Source of the DNA: Aquimarina megaterium XH134 | Lineage (GTDB): Bacteria > Bacteroidota > Bacteroidia > Flavobacteriales > Flavobacteriaceae | Assembly: GCF_000520975.1 (NCBI RefSeq) | Contig: NZ_JACB01000029.1 | Location: 62,001-126,000 of the forward strand | Length of the DNA: 64,000 nt | Direction of reading: 5' to 3' | Part shown: positions 34,065 to 43,244 of the stretch, piece by piece | Numbering within the stretch: the first letter of the stretch is position 1 | Layout of the letters: each line of letters opens with the position of its first letter | Made by a program: the position numbers and the translations under genes | Notes under the pieces: generated by a model | Told to the model about the DNA's origin: nothing | Seen by the model: only the letters and a program-made list of their open reading frames with translations | Databases searched by the model: none

Positions 34065-34997
34065 TTAATAAAATTTAATTTTCCTCACTCCTCCTGTTCC
34101 TCCAAATTCTGATATATAAATTGCTGTACGTAATGGATCAGAAGTAATCCCGTTAGGACCATTAAACGATGCTTCTTTAAGCAATCCATCGGTTTGAGCA
34201 GCATCTCCGGTACCTGCAAACTCCTCTACTGTACCATCCATAGAAATTTTAAATATTTTATTGACTCCAATACCGGTTGCAAAAATTGAATTTCTAACTA
34301 CGGTTATATAACCAATTCCAAAACCATTAACCACAGCATCGGTAATAGTCGTAATAAGAGATACATTTCCTTCTGGATCTATAGATAAAACATCTGCGGT
34401 AGCAAAATTGCCAACAATTAAATTTCCTTTACGATCAAAATCGATCCCTACACCACCTGCTAATTTAGGATCTGATGCATATACGGTTACTTCTCCTTCT
34501 GTAGTGATTTTATGAACTGTTGGGGTTCCAAAATTTGATACATATAGATTATTATCATGATCCAAAGTTAGCCCCGATGGGAAACCACTAATAACCGCCA
34601 ATATCGTTTGTGTTCCGTCTGGTGTAATTTTAAGAATATCTCCTGATCCACCACCACTACTGTTAACGACATATAGATTACCTTGTAGGTCAATTGCATT
34701 CCCTAATGGACCCGTTAAGTTCGATGCAAATTCTGTAACATCACCATTTTTGGATATTTTAAAAACCCTCGTTCCATTGCCATTTGCTCCTGCAAACTGA
34801 CCAAACTCAGAGACATAAATATTGCCGTATTTATCTACACTAACAGCATCATTACCAAAAAAAGGAGAAACTACGGTTTCTACCTCGAGGTCTGGATCAA
34901 ATCCATCTCCATAACAAGAAATTAGTGTGATTGATATCGAGGATAAAACAAAAAGCATTACTGCTTTTATACTAATGTGTTTAATACATGTTTTCAT
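34065..34997 (-). CDS. NHL/SMP-30-like beta-propeller lipoprotein
   Basis: A 310-residue protein whose signal peptide ends in the lipobox L-I-S-C (Cys about 28). Six or so NHL-type repeats follow, each with a form like G-N-I-Y-V-S-E-F-G or N-N-L-Y-V-S-N-F-G then V-[FH]-K-I, typical of a six-bladed propeller. Such lipoproteins are exposed on the outer membrane or in the periplasm and bind ligands or act as lactonase-like enzymes; no metal-site set could be recognised, so binding is more likely. It lies 79 bp beyond the 3' end of an AraC-type regulator gene on the same strand. Confidence 0.8.
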   Translation of the reverse strand: MKTCIKHISIKAVMLFVLSSISITLISCYGDGFDPDLEVETVVSPFFGNDAVSVDKYGNIYVSEFGQFAGANGNGTRVFKISKNGDVTEFASNLTGPLGNAIDLQGNLYVVNSSGGGSGDILKITPDGTQTILAVISGFPSGLTLDHDNNLYVSNFGTPTVHKITTEGEVTVYASDPKLAGGVGIDFDRKGNLIVGNFATADVLSIDPEGNVSLITTITDAVVNGFGIGYITVVRNSIFATGIGVNKIFKISMDGTVEEFAGTGDAAQTDGLLKEASFNGPNGITSDPLRTAIYISEFGGTGGVRKIKFY

Positions 34998-35076
34998 GTT
35001 GAATGATTTTTAAGTTTGCTCTAAAATATTTAGGCACTTCATAAAAATCGACGGTTTGGATCAATTCATACTTATT

Positions 35077-36195
35077 TTAAGCCGCCTTTAATCCTTTAAT
35101 GTAATTTCTTGGTGTATCCTTAACCTCTAATTTAAATGCCTTATTAAAAGTAGATTTCGAATTAAAACCAACTTCCATGGCAATGGCAAGTATCGTATGA
35201 TGAAGATGTTCGTTATTATCTATCTTCGATAAAAATTCCTGTATCCTAAAGTGATTAATATAATCATAAAAGTTACTTTTTGATACATGATTAAGATACC
35301 ATGAAATATTATGAGTAGAAGTATTTAATCGCAGAGAAAGGTCTCGAAGCGTTAAATCAGGTTTTAGAAAAATCTTTTCTTTTTCGATCAGGGTATTTAA
35401 TTCTTTTCCTATTAAAATAATCTGATCTTGTGGTAAACGTTGCTGTGATTTTGTTTTTTCTTTTTGAAATGATATTCTAAACAGTTCTGGCTCTTTAAGG
35501 CTATAATATCCGATTACAAATATGAATATTGAGATTGTACCCCAAACCGAATTATAATTAATAAATTTTATAGAATAATTAAAAAAGTTCATCGAGATAA
35601 AACTGATCATCCAAACCGTAATGACAATAAAGATTGAGATTTGAAAAAATTTCAAAAACGACACCAAACTTTGAGTATAAGAAACATGGTTTTTCTCTTT
35701 ATGAATATATGTCTTTAAAATTTTCACATTAAGAATCCAATAGTATATATTAGAAACAATTCCTGCTCCTTCAATAATTAAAAAAGGTGTTTTAAAGAAT
35801 CCCGCCGATAAATTATCCAAAAACTCATCTCCGTTAAAAGAAAAAATGTAAAACGAAAATAAAAGATGAAAGCTTACAGGTATATAATGAGACCGAGAAA
35901 GTCTAAATGTGTCATTTTTAGAAAATATTAATCGTCTACTATATATATAACATAGTGGTCCAAATAAGAAAATCACCGAATCAATAAGAATTGCCCATTG
36001 AAATAATCTTGCAGTCAAAAATTTAAAAAAAATCATTCTGCCCAAAAGCATAAAAACAGAAAGCATTAGCATAATCGAAAGGGTTTTGTTTGCTGCTTTG
36101 TTTTTGTTTTTAATAATCTGAAGAGTAACCGCTAAAAAAACACCTTGGCTTATCCCAAAAAAAAGTATAAGATCGATGAATTCGAAAGATTGCAT
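35077..36195 (-). CDS. AraC-family regulator with N-terminal membrane domain (paralogue 1)
   Basis: About 372 residues. Seven membrane helices occupy residues 1-235, and the C-terminal AraC HTH pair (about 262-372) contains L-T-L-R-D-L-S-L-R-L-N-T-S, A-M-E-V-G-F-N-S-K-S-T-F-N-K-A-F-K and P-R-N-Y-I-K. Membrane-bound AraC proteins of this type sense envelope or extracellular signals. It is closely similar along its whole length to the protein at 39059-40183: both begin M-Q-x-F-E-F-I-D and share G-I-S-Q-G-V-F-L-A-V-T. The start is Met9 of the open frame, matching that paralogue. The NHL lipoprotein gene downstream is the likeliest linked output. Confidence 0.82.
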   Translation of the reverse strand: MQSFEFIDLILFFGISQGVFLAVTLQIIKNKNKAANKTLSIMLMLSVFMLLGRMIFFKFLTARLFQWAILIDSVIFLFGPLCYIYSRRLIFSKNDTFRLSRSHYIPVSFHLLFSFYIFSFNGDEFLDNLSAGFFKTPFLIIEGAGIVSNIYYWILNVKILKTYIHKEKNHVSYTQSLVSFLKFFQISIFIVITVWMISFISMNFFNYSIKFINYNSVWGTISIFIFVIGYYSLKEPELFRISFQKEKTKSQQRLPQDQIILIGKELNTLIEKEKIFLKPDLTLRDLSLRLNTSTHNISWYLNHVSKSNFYDYINHFRIQEFLSKIDNNEHLHHTILAIAMEVGFNSKSTFNKAFKLEVKDTPRNYIKGLKAA

Positions 36196-36329
36196 TAACA
36201 AATAATTACTGGTTACCACAAAACTACCATATTATCTTATACTTTTCGACCGAATGGATCATATCGCACTTTTAAAAAGGAAAGTATATCCTAACGTATA
36301 GCTTACTATCTATAAAAATGAAGTTATTC

Positions 36330-37718
36330 TTATTTTGTAAAAAGAAAGTCTAAATATTCGTAAAAGTTATCTACTTTTTCATTTTCTGGTTTCATGCCAT
36401 CACTACACCAGTCATATAAACCATAAGCGCCTGTTATATGCTTTTGATCATATGGACTAAACCATTTTTTTGAATGTTTCCAAAAAGTTTTCCCAGTTGG
36501 AGGGTACACCTTATTGCCCTGAGGAGCAATTATATAAACGCCATTTTTTCCTTCTTCAAAATTATCTTTTTTTGGTAGAGGACCTTTACCTCCATAATAC
36601 GAGTATAATACCAATTGATCTATGATTTCACAAACTTCACTTGCTTTCGCTCTGGTTATTTGATCTAATTTTTGATTATTGCCTATTTGCTGTGCAAAAT
36701 CATAAGCATCTATATAAGGAAAGGCTACTTCTTGTTTTACTTCTTCAACACCTTTTTCATTGTAATATCCAGAAGCCTGTTCTATAATGGAGTATATATC
36801 AGCATTTTTTTCTACAGAAAGTAGTCTTGCTAATTCGTCTATTTTTAACTTAACATCAGTAATCTTAGTATTATCAAATAATCCCCAGGAGCACCATTTT
36901 TGACTATCATATATTTCTTCTATCAGGAGTTTCGAGAATTGATCTGGGGTCATTTTGAATGGATTAAGGATTTTTTCTTTTCCTGATTCAAAATAATTAT
37001 TCTCTTTACTGGTTTTTCCATCTGTTTGTAAGCGACTAAATATACTTTTATAATCCCATGAAGCTGACACAGGAGCCGAAGCAAGGATATAATTCGCAGA
37101 AAAAGAAGTCTCGCTGGGCCTCCATTCATAAAAATTTTCTAATCCCGCCATCGAGCATACATCAAATCCTAATATATCTACCGATTCATCATTAGATAAG
37201 ACTTCACTGATTTCGGTAGAATGTAGCGCATCATCGATTCCTGCTTCTCTGTCTGGACACATGCGCCAGCCATTTCCATGTGATCGCAGAATCAACATAT
37301 AATGTTTGGCAGGATAATATTTCTTACAATATATAATAAACCGTTTTAATAGATCAGCATCCCCCATATTAGCTTCATAGGATGTTTCTTTTTCGAATTC
37401 TGGCAGGATCTCTTTTCCTGATAATTCTTGATAGCTGTTAGCTTCGAATTTATAAAGTTTGGTGTCCGTAAAATTTTCACCTAGAGTCTTTGCATCTTTA
37501 GAATACCCTTCGATTCTATCTATTAGTGTAATTACCTCATAGCCTTTCGATTGTTTTCCTTCAATCATCTTCTCTATATTTTGTAGAAGATCTAGTTCCG
37601 AAGAATTTGATCCAGCAGCATAATACATGATCGTCCAACCATTATCGGTTTGGCTATGAATCGTTGTTGTAGATAAAGTAAAAAGAATAATAAATAATAT
37701 TTTGAAGACGTTTTTCAT
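36330..37718 (-). CDS. Clostripain-family (C11) cysteine peptidase, exported
   Basis: About 462 residues with a signal peptide (V-F-K-I-L-F-I-I-L-F-T-L-S, cleavage near S-Q). The catalytic dyad is visible: H147 in L-R-S-H-G-N-G-W and C188 in G-F-D-V-C-S-M-A-G. The N-terminal W-T-I-M-Y-Y-A-A-G-S-N motif (about 9 residues into the mature protein) is typical of this family. Members cleave after Arg or Lys and are often self-activated; secreted bacterial forms act in protein degradation or signalling. It lies between two AraC-type membrane regulator genes on the same strand, which may control it. Confidence 0.82.
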   Translation of the reverse strand: MKNVFKILFIILFTLSTTTIHSQTDNGWTIMYYAAGSNSSELDLLQNIEKMIEGKQSKGYEVITLIDRIEGYSKDAKTLGENFTDTKLYKFEANSYQELSGKEILPEFEKETSYEANMGDADLLKRFIIYCKKYYPAKHYMLILRSHGNGWRMCPDREAGIDDALHSTEISEVLSNDESVDILGFDVCSMAGLENFYEWRPSETSFSANYILASAPVSASWDYKSIFSRLQTDGKTSKENNYFESGKEKILNPFKMTPDQFSKLLIEEIYDSQKWCSWGLFDNTKITDVKLKIDELARLLSVEKNADIYSIIEQASGYYNEKGVEEVKQEVAFPYIDAYDFAQQIGNNQKLDQITRAKASEVCEIIDQLVLYSYYGGKGPLPKKDNFEEGKNGVYIIAPQGNKVYPPTGKTFWKHSKKWFSPYDQKHITGAYGLYDWCSDGMKPENEKVDNFYEYLDFLFTK

Positions 37719-37821
37719 TAAAATTATGTTTTTGATTTTCTGATGTGAAAGTATGTTATTCAAAAAAATAAAAAAGTAATTTTGGGATTGAAGAATTCCT
37801 AAAACAATGGAATTCTACGAA

Positions 37822-38901
37822 TTAGGAGGTTTTTTGAAGCTTTCTAAAGGCTCCCGGGGACATTGCCAGACTGGTTTTGAAAGTATTATAGAAAGCACTG
37901 TTAGATTTGAAACCAGCTTCCATACCAATAGCTTCAACAGAGTATTTATTAAATACAGGGTCATGCAATAGATTTTTAGCAGCTTCAATTCGATATTCAT
38001 TTACAAACTGAATGACACTTTTATTGAGTTCCTGATTTATAATCTGTGACAAATACCCCTCGCTTGTTCCTAATCGAGTGGCTAGATCTAATCTACTTAA
38101 AAGTGGATTTTTGTATAACTCTTCCTCATCCATTAATATATGCAACTGGGTAATAATTTTAGAAACAGTGGTTTCGCTTATTTTCTTTTTTGTTTGAGTG
38201 CCATTTGTCCTTTTTGAAGCTAAGTATTCATGTATTTCGTCTTTTTGTGCTACTATCTGGAGTTTGAACACTCCATAATACAATATCCACCACGAAAAAA
38301 AAGAAATGATTATCCATAGAAAATTTACAACATATTCTGAATTGAATAGTATAAACAAAAGCCAACTTGCAATAATGCATATAATCAAAAAGTTTAATCT
38401 TAACAACCAGCGTCTTTTCTCTTTTGAAATAGTATTAGAATTCTTTATTAAATTTCTCCCCCAAAATATTAAAAATAGATTGTAGGCAAACGATGTATAA
38501 TTCTTAATATAAAATACCTGAACAGCAAAATCTGAATTATAAAGATTGAAAATAGAATCTAAATGAAGAATAATTTCAATAATCAAAGAGCTAAAGAAAG
38601 GAAAGTATAGCCATTTATACCATTTCTTTTTAAGGTACCTATGTTCAATTTGAATTAGAAAATATGTAAATAAAGTAACAGCAACTAGAAAATCCAACAT
38701 GATATAGTTTAAGAATGCCAAAACGGCATTTCCCGCACCATATCTACCTAATAAGGTCAAACTTGTTAGTAAGAATAGAGAGAAGGAAAGGTAGTTATTT
38801 GCACGACTCTTATAAAAAGAAGTAGTAATTAATGAGATACTTATAAAATATCCTATAAGACCACTGGCAATAATTGCAAAATCTAATATTGTTTTATTCA
38901 A
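37822..38901 (-). CDS. AraC-family regulator with N-terminal membrane domain (divergent member)
   Basis: This 359-residue protein has six or seven membrane helices in the first 220 residues and a C-terminal AraC domain (about 255-359) with L-S-R-L-D-L-A-T-R-L-G-T-S-E-G-Y-L-S-Q and A-I-G-M-E-A-G-F-K-S-N-S-A-F-Y-N-T-F-K. It shares architecture with its two neighbours but not their N-terminal M-Q-x-F-E-F-I-D sequence, so it is a more distant relative. The frame is compact, with a single plausible start. It lies 104 bp upstream of the clostripain gene on the same strand and is the best candidate for its regulator. Confidence 0.8.
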   Translation of the reverse strand: MNKTILDFAIIASGLIGYFISISLITTSFYKSRANNYLSFSLFLLTSLTLLGRYGAGNAVLAFLNYIMLDFLVAVTLFTYFLIQIEHRYLKKKWYKWLYFPFFSSLIIEIILHLDSIFNLYNSDFAVQVFYIKNYTSFAYNLFLIFWGRNLIKNSNTISKEKRRWLLRLNFLIICIIASWLLFILFNSEYVVNFLWIIISFFSWWILYYGVFKLQIVAQKDEIHEYLASKRTNGTQTKKKISETTVSKIITQLHILMDEEELYKNPLLSRLDLATRLGTSEGYLSQIINQELNKSVIQFVNEYRIEAAKNLLHDPVFNKYSVEAIGMEAGFKSNSAFYNTFKTSLAMSPGAFRKLQKTS

Positions 38902-39058
38902 TCTTTATAGAGATTAATTATACTCCAATTGCTGTTAACGTTAGTTTATCTACAAACTTCGTTTTTGTTTTAGGATAAATATAAGCAGATTTACTAGTTC
39001 TTTGATATAGATTAATGTTGATCGATCTTTTGAGTACAACTTAACCAATCTAGTAACA

Positions 39059-40183
39059 TTAGATTGTATTTAGTTTCTTGATATAATTACTTGGCGTATC
39101 ATTAACAATTGCTTTAAATGTTTTATTGAAAGTAGACTTAGAGTTAAATCCAGAATCCATTGATAGTGCAAGGAGCGTATGATGATGATGCTCACCATTC
39201 TGGATTTTTTCTATAAACGATTTTATCCTATATTGATTTACATAATCATAAAAACTACTGTTATGAATATTATTAAGAAGCCATGACACATTATTTGTTG
39301 ATGTATTTAATTGATTCGCCAGATCAACCAGAGTAAGCTTATGATTCAGATAAATTTTCTCATTAATCATAAGTTTTTCTAGCCTAGTTTCTATGTCTTT
39401 AATCATTTCATCATCAAGCCGTTCTTTCCTTTTAATCTGTTTTTTTATGTATAAAGGTATTCTAAAAATATCGGGTTGTTTTAAGCTATAAAAACCTATG
39501 ATATAAACAAAAACCGAAACTGCTATCCATATGGCATTGTAGCTTAAAAATGAGGAATACATATTAAATCCATACGCCAACACAAAGCTTATTATCCACA
39601 ACAATAAAAACAAACTCCCAATAATCAAAATTGCACTAAGATATCCTACCAGATGTTGAGAATATGATAAATTGTTTTTTTCTTCTTTTTGGTATATTCT
39701 TAATAATTGAAAACACCGACGTCCAAAATATAGATTGAAAAGAATTCCAACAGCTTCTATAATTAAAAAAGATAGGGTAAGACTTCCATTTTGAACCATT
39801 AAAACAAATCCATCATAAGAAAATTGATATGTCCAAAAATGATATACTAACATTCCCGCTGCAGGAATAAAATACGCATAGTGTAATGTGTATTTTGATT
39901 TTTCATTAAATATTAACCTTCGATAATAAAGGTATAATAAAGGACCAAATACAAATACCAATATGTCTACGAAGAGAGCAAGTCTAAAGAAAATTTCGTT
40001 ATTAGTTTCAATAGTAAAGAAAAATCGACCTGTTAACATTATCGAAGCTATGATCAACATTAAAGATAATGTTCTATTTGCAAGTCTATTCTTATTCTGA
40101 ATGATCTGAATAGTCACTGCTAAAAATACCCCCTGACTTATTCCTAAAAAAAGGACCATATCAATAAATTCGAAAGGCTGCAT
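39059..40183 (-). CDS. AraC-family regulator with N-terminal membrane domain (paralogue 2)
   Basis: This 374-residue protein is a close paralogue of the one at 35077-36195. It begins M-Q-P-F-E-F-I-D-M-V-L-F-L-G-I-S-Q-G-V and continues through the same seven-helix pattern. The AraC domain (about 262-374) contains L-T-L-V-D-L-A-N-Q-L-N-T-S-T-N-N, S-M-D-S-G-F-N-S-K-S-T-F-N-K-T-F-K and P-S-N-Y-I-K. The two copies are separated by the protease and the divergent regulator, suggesting an old duplication within the cluster. Confidence 0.82.
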   Translation of the reverse strand: MQPFEFIDMVLFLGISQGVFLAVTIQIIQNKNRLANRTLSLMLIIASIMLTGRFFFTIETNNEIFFRLALFVDILVFVFGPLLYLYYRRLIFNEKSKYTLHYAYFIPAAGMLVYHFWTYQFSYDGFVLMVQNGSLTLSFLIIEAVGILFNLYFGRRCFQLLRIYQKEEKNNLSYSQHLVGYLSAILIIGSLFLLLWIISFVLAYGFNMYSSFLSYNAIWIAVSVFVYIIGFYSLKQPDIFRIPLYIKKQIKRKERLDDEMIKDIETRLEKLMINEKIYLNHKLTLVDLANQLNTSTNNVSWLLNNIHNSSFYDYVNQYRIKSFIEKIQNGEHHHHTLLALSMDSGFNSKSTFNKTFKAIVNDTPSNYIKKLNTI

Positions 40184-40258
40184 AAAGAAGGTATTAAGTT
40201 TTATGTAAAACTATTCTAATCCCAAATATTTTTCGACCGATTGGGTACAATTGCACTA

Positions 40259-40618
40259 TTAAAAATGATAAAAGGCATCTTCTAAGTGTTCTATTCTGGT
40301 GCCTAATTTATTTTCTATAATAGCAATGATGTCAAAACGTACTTCTACATCCAAGTCATTATCTGTTATATAATGATCAATAGCCTTGACCAGAGATTGT
40401 ATTTGTTTAGGTTTTACAAAATCCTGAGGGCTACCAAATTCGGGAGTACTTCGCGTTTTTACCTCTACTGCTACGACAATATTTTCTTTTCTGGCGATGA
40501 TATCAACCTCATGTTTCAGATATCTATAATTTCGTTCTAGAATTTCATATCCTTTCTCGATAAGAAAATCAGTTGCCATCTTTTCTCCTTTTTTACCCAG
40601 AGCATTATGTTCTGCCAT
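40259..40618 (-). CDS. yraN: YraN/UPF0102 family predicted nuclease
   Basis: This 119-residue protein has the PD-(D/E)XK-like arrangement of the family: the N-terminal G-E-x-x-A-x-x-[FY]-L block (E-K-M-A-T-D-F-L), H-E-V-D-I-I-A (Asp about 38), V-A-V-E-V-K-T-R (Glu/Lys about 51-54) and a later F-D-I-I-A. The family resembles Holliday-junction-resolvase-type endonucleases, but its physiological role is not settled. It starts 5 bp after the stop of the LD-carboxypeptidase gene, on the same strand, so they are co-transcribed. Confidence 0.88.
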   Translation of the reverse strand: MAEHNALGKKGEKMATDFLIEKGYEILERNYRYLKHEVDIIARKENIVVAVEVKTRSTPEFGSPQDFVKPKQIQSLVKAIDHYITDNDLDVEVRFDIIAIIENKLGTRIEHLEDAFYHF

Positions 40619-40623
40619 ACCTA

Positions 40624-41526
40624 CTATATATATTCTAATGTTACTTGATCCTTATCTACTTGTAAAAAAGCTTCTGCGCCCATAATCAAAGTTCTATTAT
40701 CCTCAACATGTCCCATTGGAAAATTAAACACTACCGGAAAATCATACTCCTGTACAATATCGAGAATAATCCTTTTGGCTTTTTTGCCAAAGGAAACATT
40801 ATTATCATGCATTTTGGTCATTCCTCCGACAATCAATCCAGATAAATTGTCGAAATACCCATTGCGTTTAAGGTTTTGTAACATACGATCGATATGATAA
40901 AGATACTCATCGAGATCCTCTATACATAAAATTTTGCCAGAAGTGTTTATAGACGACGCAGAACCACATAGAGAATATAAAATAGATAAATTACCTCCTA
41001 TTAACCAACCTCTACAGCTTCCTACAATATTTTTTTTAGAAGAAGAAATGTTATACTTAACTTTTTTACCAAAAACAGTATCTTTTAACGAGGCTATCGA
41101 CGCCTCTGTTCCTTTATGAATATCTATTGGCATAGGCGCATGCAACGAGCATATACCTAGTTTATGTAGATGAGAGTGAAGCACAGTAACATCAGAATAT
41201 CCTATAATCCATTTTGGGGATTTCAACATATCTGAAAAATCAATTTTATCGATGATTCTTACGGTTCCGTAGCCTCCTCTTGCACACCAAATCCCTTTAA
41301 TTTCCTTATCATCTAACATCTTTTGAAAATCAGATGCTCGTTCCTGATCAGATCCCGCAAATTGATTTTCTTCTTTTCCAATCGTTGAACCAATCACGGG
41401 GACTAACCCCCATTTTTCTAATAGCGCTACTGCTTCTCTTATTTCCTTTAAATTAATCTTTCTTGCTGTAGAAACAATAGCAATTTTATCTCCTTTTTTA
41501 ACAAAATCTGGTTCTAGTATTTTCAC
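40624..41526 (-). CDS. LD-carboxypeptidase (S66 family)
   Basis: This 300-residue cytoplasmic peptidase has the S66 layout: N-terminal A-I-V-S-T-A-R-K-I (about 14-22), the nucleophile region W-I-I-G-Y-S-D-V-T (Ser about 106), the Glu region E-D-L-D-E-Y-L-Y-H-I-D-R and the His in F-P-M-G-H-V-E-D-N. LdcA trims the terminal D-Ala of muropeptide tetrapeptides during peptidoglycan recycling; related members (MccF) inactivate microcin C. No microcin genes are nearby, so the recycling role is the default. It is co-directional with yraN. Confidence 0.87.
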   Translation of the reverse strand: MKILEPDFVKKGDKIAIVSTARKINLKEIREAVALLEKWGLVPVIGSTIGKEENQFAGSDQERASDFQKMLDDKEIKGIWCARGGYGTVRIIDKIDFSDMLKSPKWIIGYSDVTVLHSHLHKLGICSLHAPMPIDIHKGTEASIASLKDTVFGKKVKYNISSSKKNIVGSCRGWLIGGNLSILYSLCGSASSINTSGKILCIEDLDEYLYHIDRMLQNLKRNGYFDNLSGLIVGGMTKMHDNNVSFGKKAKRIILDIVQEYDFPVVFNFPMGHVEDNRTLIMGAEAFLQVDKDQVTLEYI

Positions 41527-41729
41527 TCTTGAGTTTATTTTTTTAATAGTAGTGCAATAGATTTATCATGATAAAAAACATTCATCTTATAGACAGCAAC
41601 GACTTCTTATAAGGTTCATTTTTTGTTTTTTTTCAATTTTGAGATACTAATTAACAAATACTTTCGTTATAATCTATTATATTGTAAGGAATTTTGTCCC
41701 CATTACTCTACTTTTAAACCCTATTGCCT

Positions 41730-43238
41730 ATGATGTCGGATACTTCATGTAATCTTGCTTCCCTAGCAGAATATGTGCCTTCTCCAGGTAACCCCTGGAA
41801 CGTAAGCAAAATAAATCATTTGTATCGTAGAATTGCTTTTGGAGCATCAAAAGCAGAGGTTCTGGCTGCTTTGGCTCAAAACAATCCTTCTGCATTGGTT
41901 GATCAGCTTATTGATGATGCTATTGCTCTAAATGCCACTCCCCCTCCAGCATGGGGTTTATGGAATAGAGATCAATTTGAAGCTGCCGAGACAGCTAACC
42001 CCAATAACGATATAGGGTTTTATCGAACCCAAGGAAAAAATCAAATGATAAATGATTTGATTCAAAACAAAGTAAGAGAACGTCTTACCTTATTTTGGAG
42101 TAATCATTTTGTCACCGAAGATGATACCTATCGTAGCCCCGCGTATCAATCTCAGTATTACAATCTTCTTCAAATACACGCTTTGGGGAATTTTAGAGAT
42201 TTTGTATACGATATAGGTATATCGAATGCCATGTTGGTATATCTTAATGGTGATGAAAATATAAGAGATAGACCAAATGAAAATTATGCCCGAGAGTTGT
42301 ATGAACTTTTTACTCTTGGTGTAGATAATGGATATACAGAAGACGATATCCAGGAAACGGCAAAAGCGTTAACAGGATACGTTAATACAAATGATATCAC
42401 CTGGGGTGATATTCTGTTTGACCCGGGACAGTTTAGCAATGAGTCTAAAACTATTTTCGGTCAGACCGGAAACTGGACCTATGACGATGTTGTTAATATT
42501 TTATTTCAACAAAGAAGCAATCAAGTTGCAACTTTTATTTGCGCAAAACTGTACACCTATTTTGTAAGCCCTACCTGTAATGATGCTATTGTTGCCCAAA
42601 TGGTACAAACTTTTATTACAAGTGGTTATCAGATAGCAGCTGTACTGCGCCAGTTATTTAAAAGTGAACATTTTTTTAATATAGAAGCTATAGGGGCAAT
42701 TATCAAAAGCCCATGTGATTTAAACATAAGTTTTTTTAATGAATTAGGATTTGCACTACCTGCAGATGTAGATCATATCGATTTTTACCGAAATACAGTA
42801 CGCACATTGGGACAAGACGTATTAAACCCAATAGATGTTGAAGGTTGGCAAGGTGATGATGACTGGATTAGCCCCGATTTATTGATCGGTCGCTGGGAAA
42901 GTATTCGATATATTGTAAGTCGCACATGGAGTCAAAATCAGGAACAATTTAGAGATTTTTTAGTAGGAATGCCAATCGGCGAACAAAGCGATGGAAATCT
43001 GTTAGTGTCCACCGCAGATGTAGATCTTGTGGTAAGAACTATTCTAAATTATTTCTTTCCAAGAGGGATTAATGATCTCATTACTTTTGCTGAAGCCTTA
43101 GGGGCTTTCAAAATTGATGGTATCCCAGACAATTACTATGAAGATGGTACGTGGACCTTAGGTTTTCCTCAAGTACCTCAGCAATTTGCTGCTTTACTAG
43201 ATTACGTTGCAGAAATCCCAGAATTCCAACTTAAATAA
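41730..43238 (+). CDS. DUF1800-domain protein
   Basis: About 502 residues. The family pattern is clear: H-L-Y-R-R-I-A-F-G-A-S near residue 28, R-E-R-L-T-L-F-W-S-N-H-F near 115, N-E-N-Y-A-R-E-L-Y-E-L-F-T-L-G near 185, F-I-C-A-K-L-Y-T-Y-F-V near 270, and W-I-S-P-D-L-L near 385. No signal peptide is visible in the first 30 residues, so export is unclear. DUF1800 genes are regularly followed by a DUF1501 gene, as here (6 bp gap), and their joint function is unknown. The first ATG (41730) follows a TTG by two codons; ATG-ATG makes exact initiation ambiguous. Confidence 0.8.
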   Translation: MMSDTSCNLASLAEYVPSPGNPWNVSKINHLYRRIAFGASKAEVLAALAQNNPSALVDQLIDDAIALNATPPPAWGLWNRDQFEAAETANPNNDIGFYRTQGKNQMINDLIQNKVRERLTLFWSNHFVTEDDTYRSPAYQSQYYNLLQIHALGNFRDFVYDIGISNAMLVYLNGDENIRDRPNENYARELYELFTLGVDNGYTEDDIQETAKALTGYVNTNDITWGDILFDPGQFSNESKTIFGQTGNWTYDDVVNILFQQRSNQVATFICAKLYTYFVSPTCNDAIVAQMVQTFITSGYQIAAVLRQLFKSEHFFNIEAIGAIIKSPCDLNISFFNELGFALPADVDHIDFYRNTVRTLGQDVLNPIDVEGWQGDDDWISPDLLIGRWESIRYIVSRTWSQNQEQFRDFLVGMPIGEQSDGNLLVSTADVDLVVRTILNYFFPRGINDLITFAEALGAFKIDGIPDNYYEDGTWTLGFPQVPQQFAALLDYVAEIPEFQLK

Positions 43239-43244
43239 AATCCT

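Noticed and set aside
41724..41729. TTG start of the DUF1800 gene
   Set aside because: An ATG-ATG pair follows within two codons and is more likely; the difference does not affect the product.
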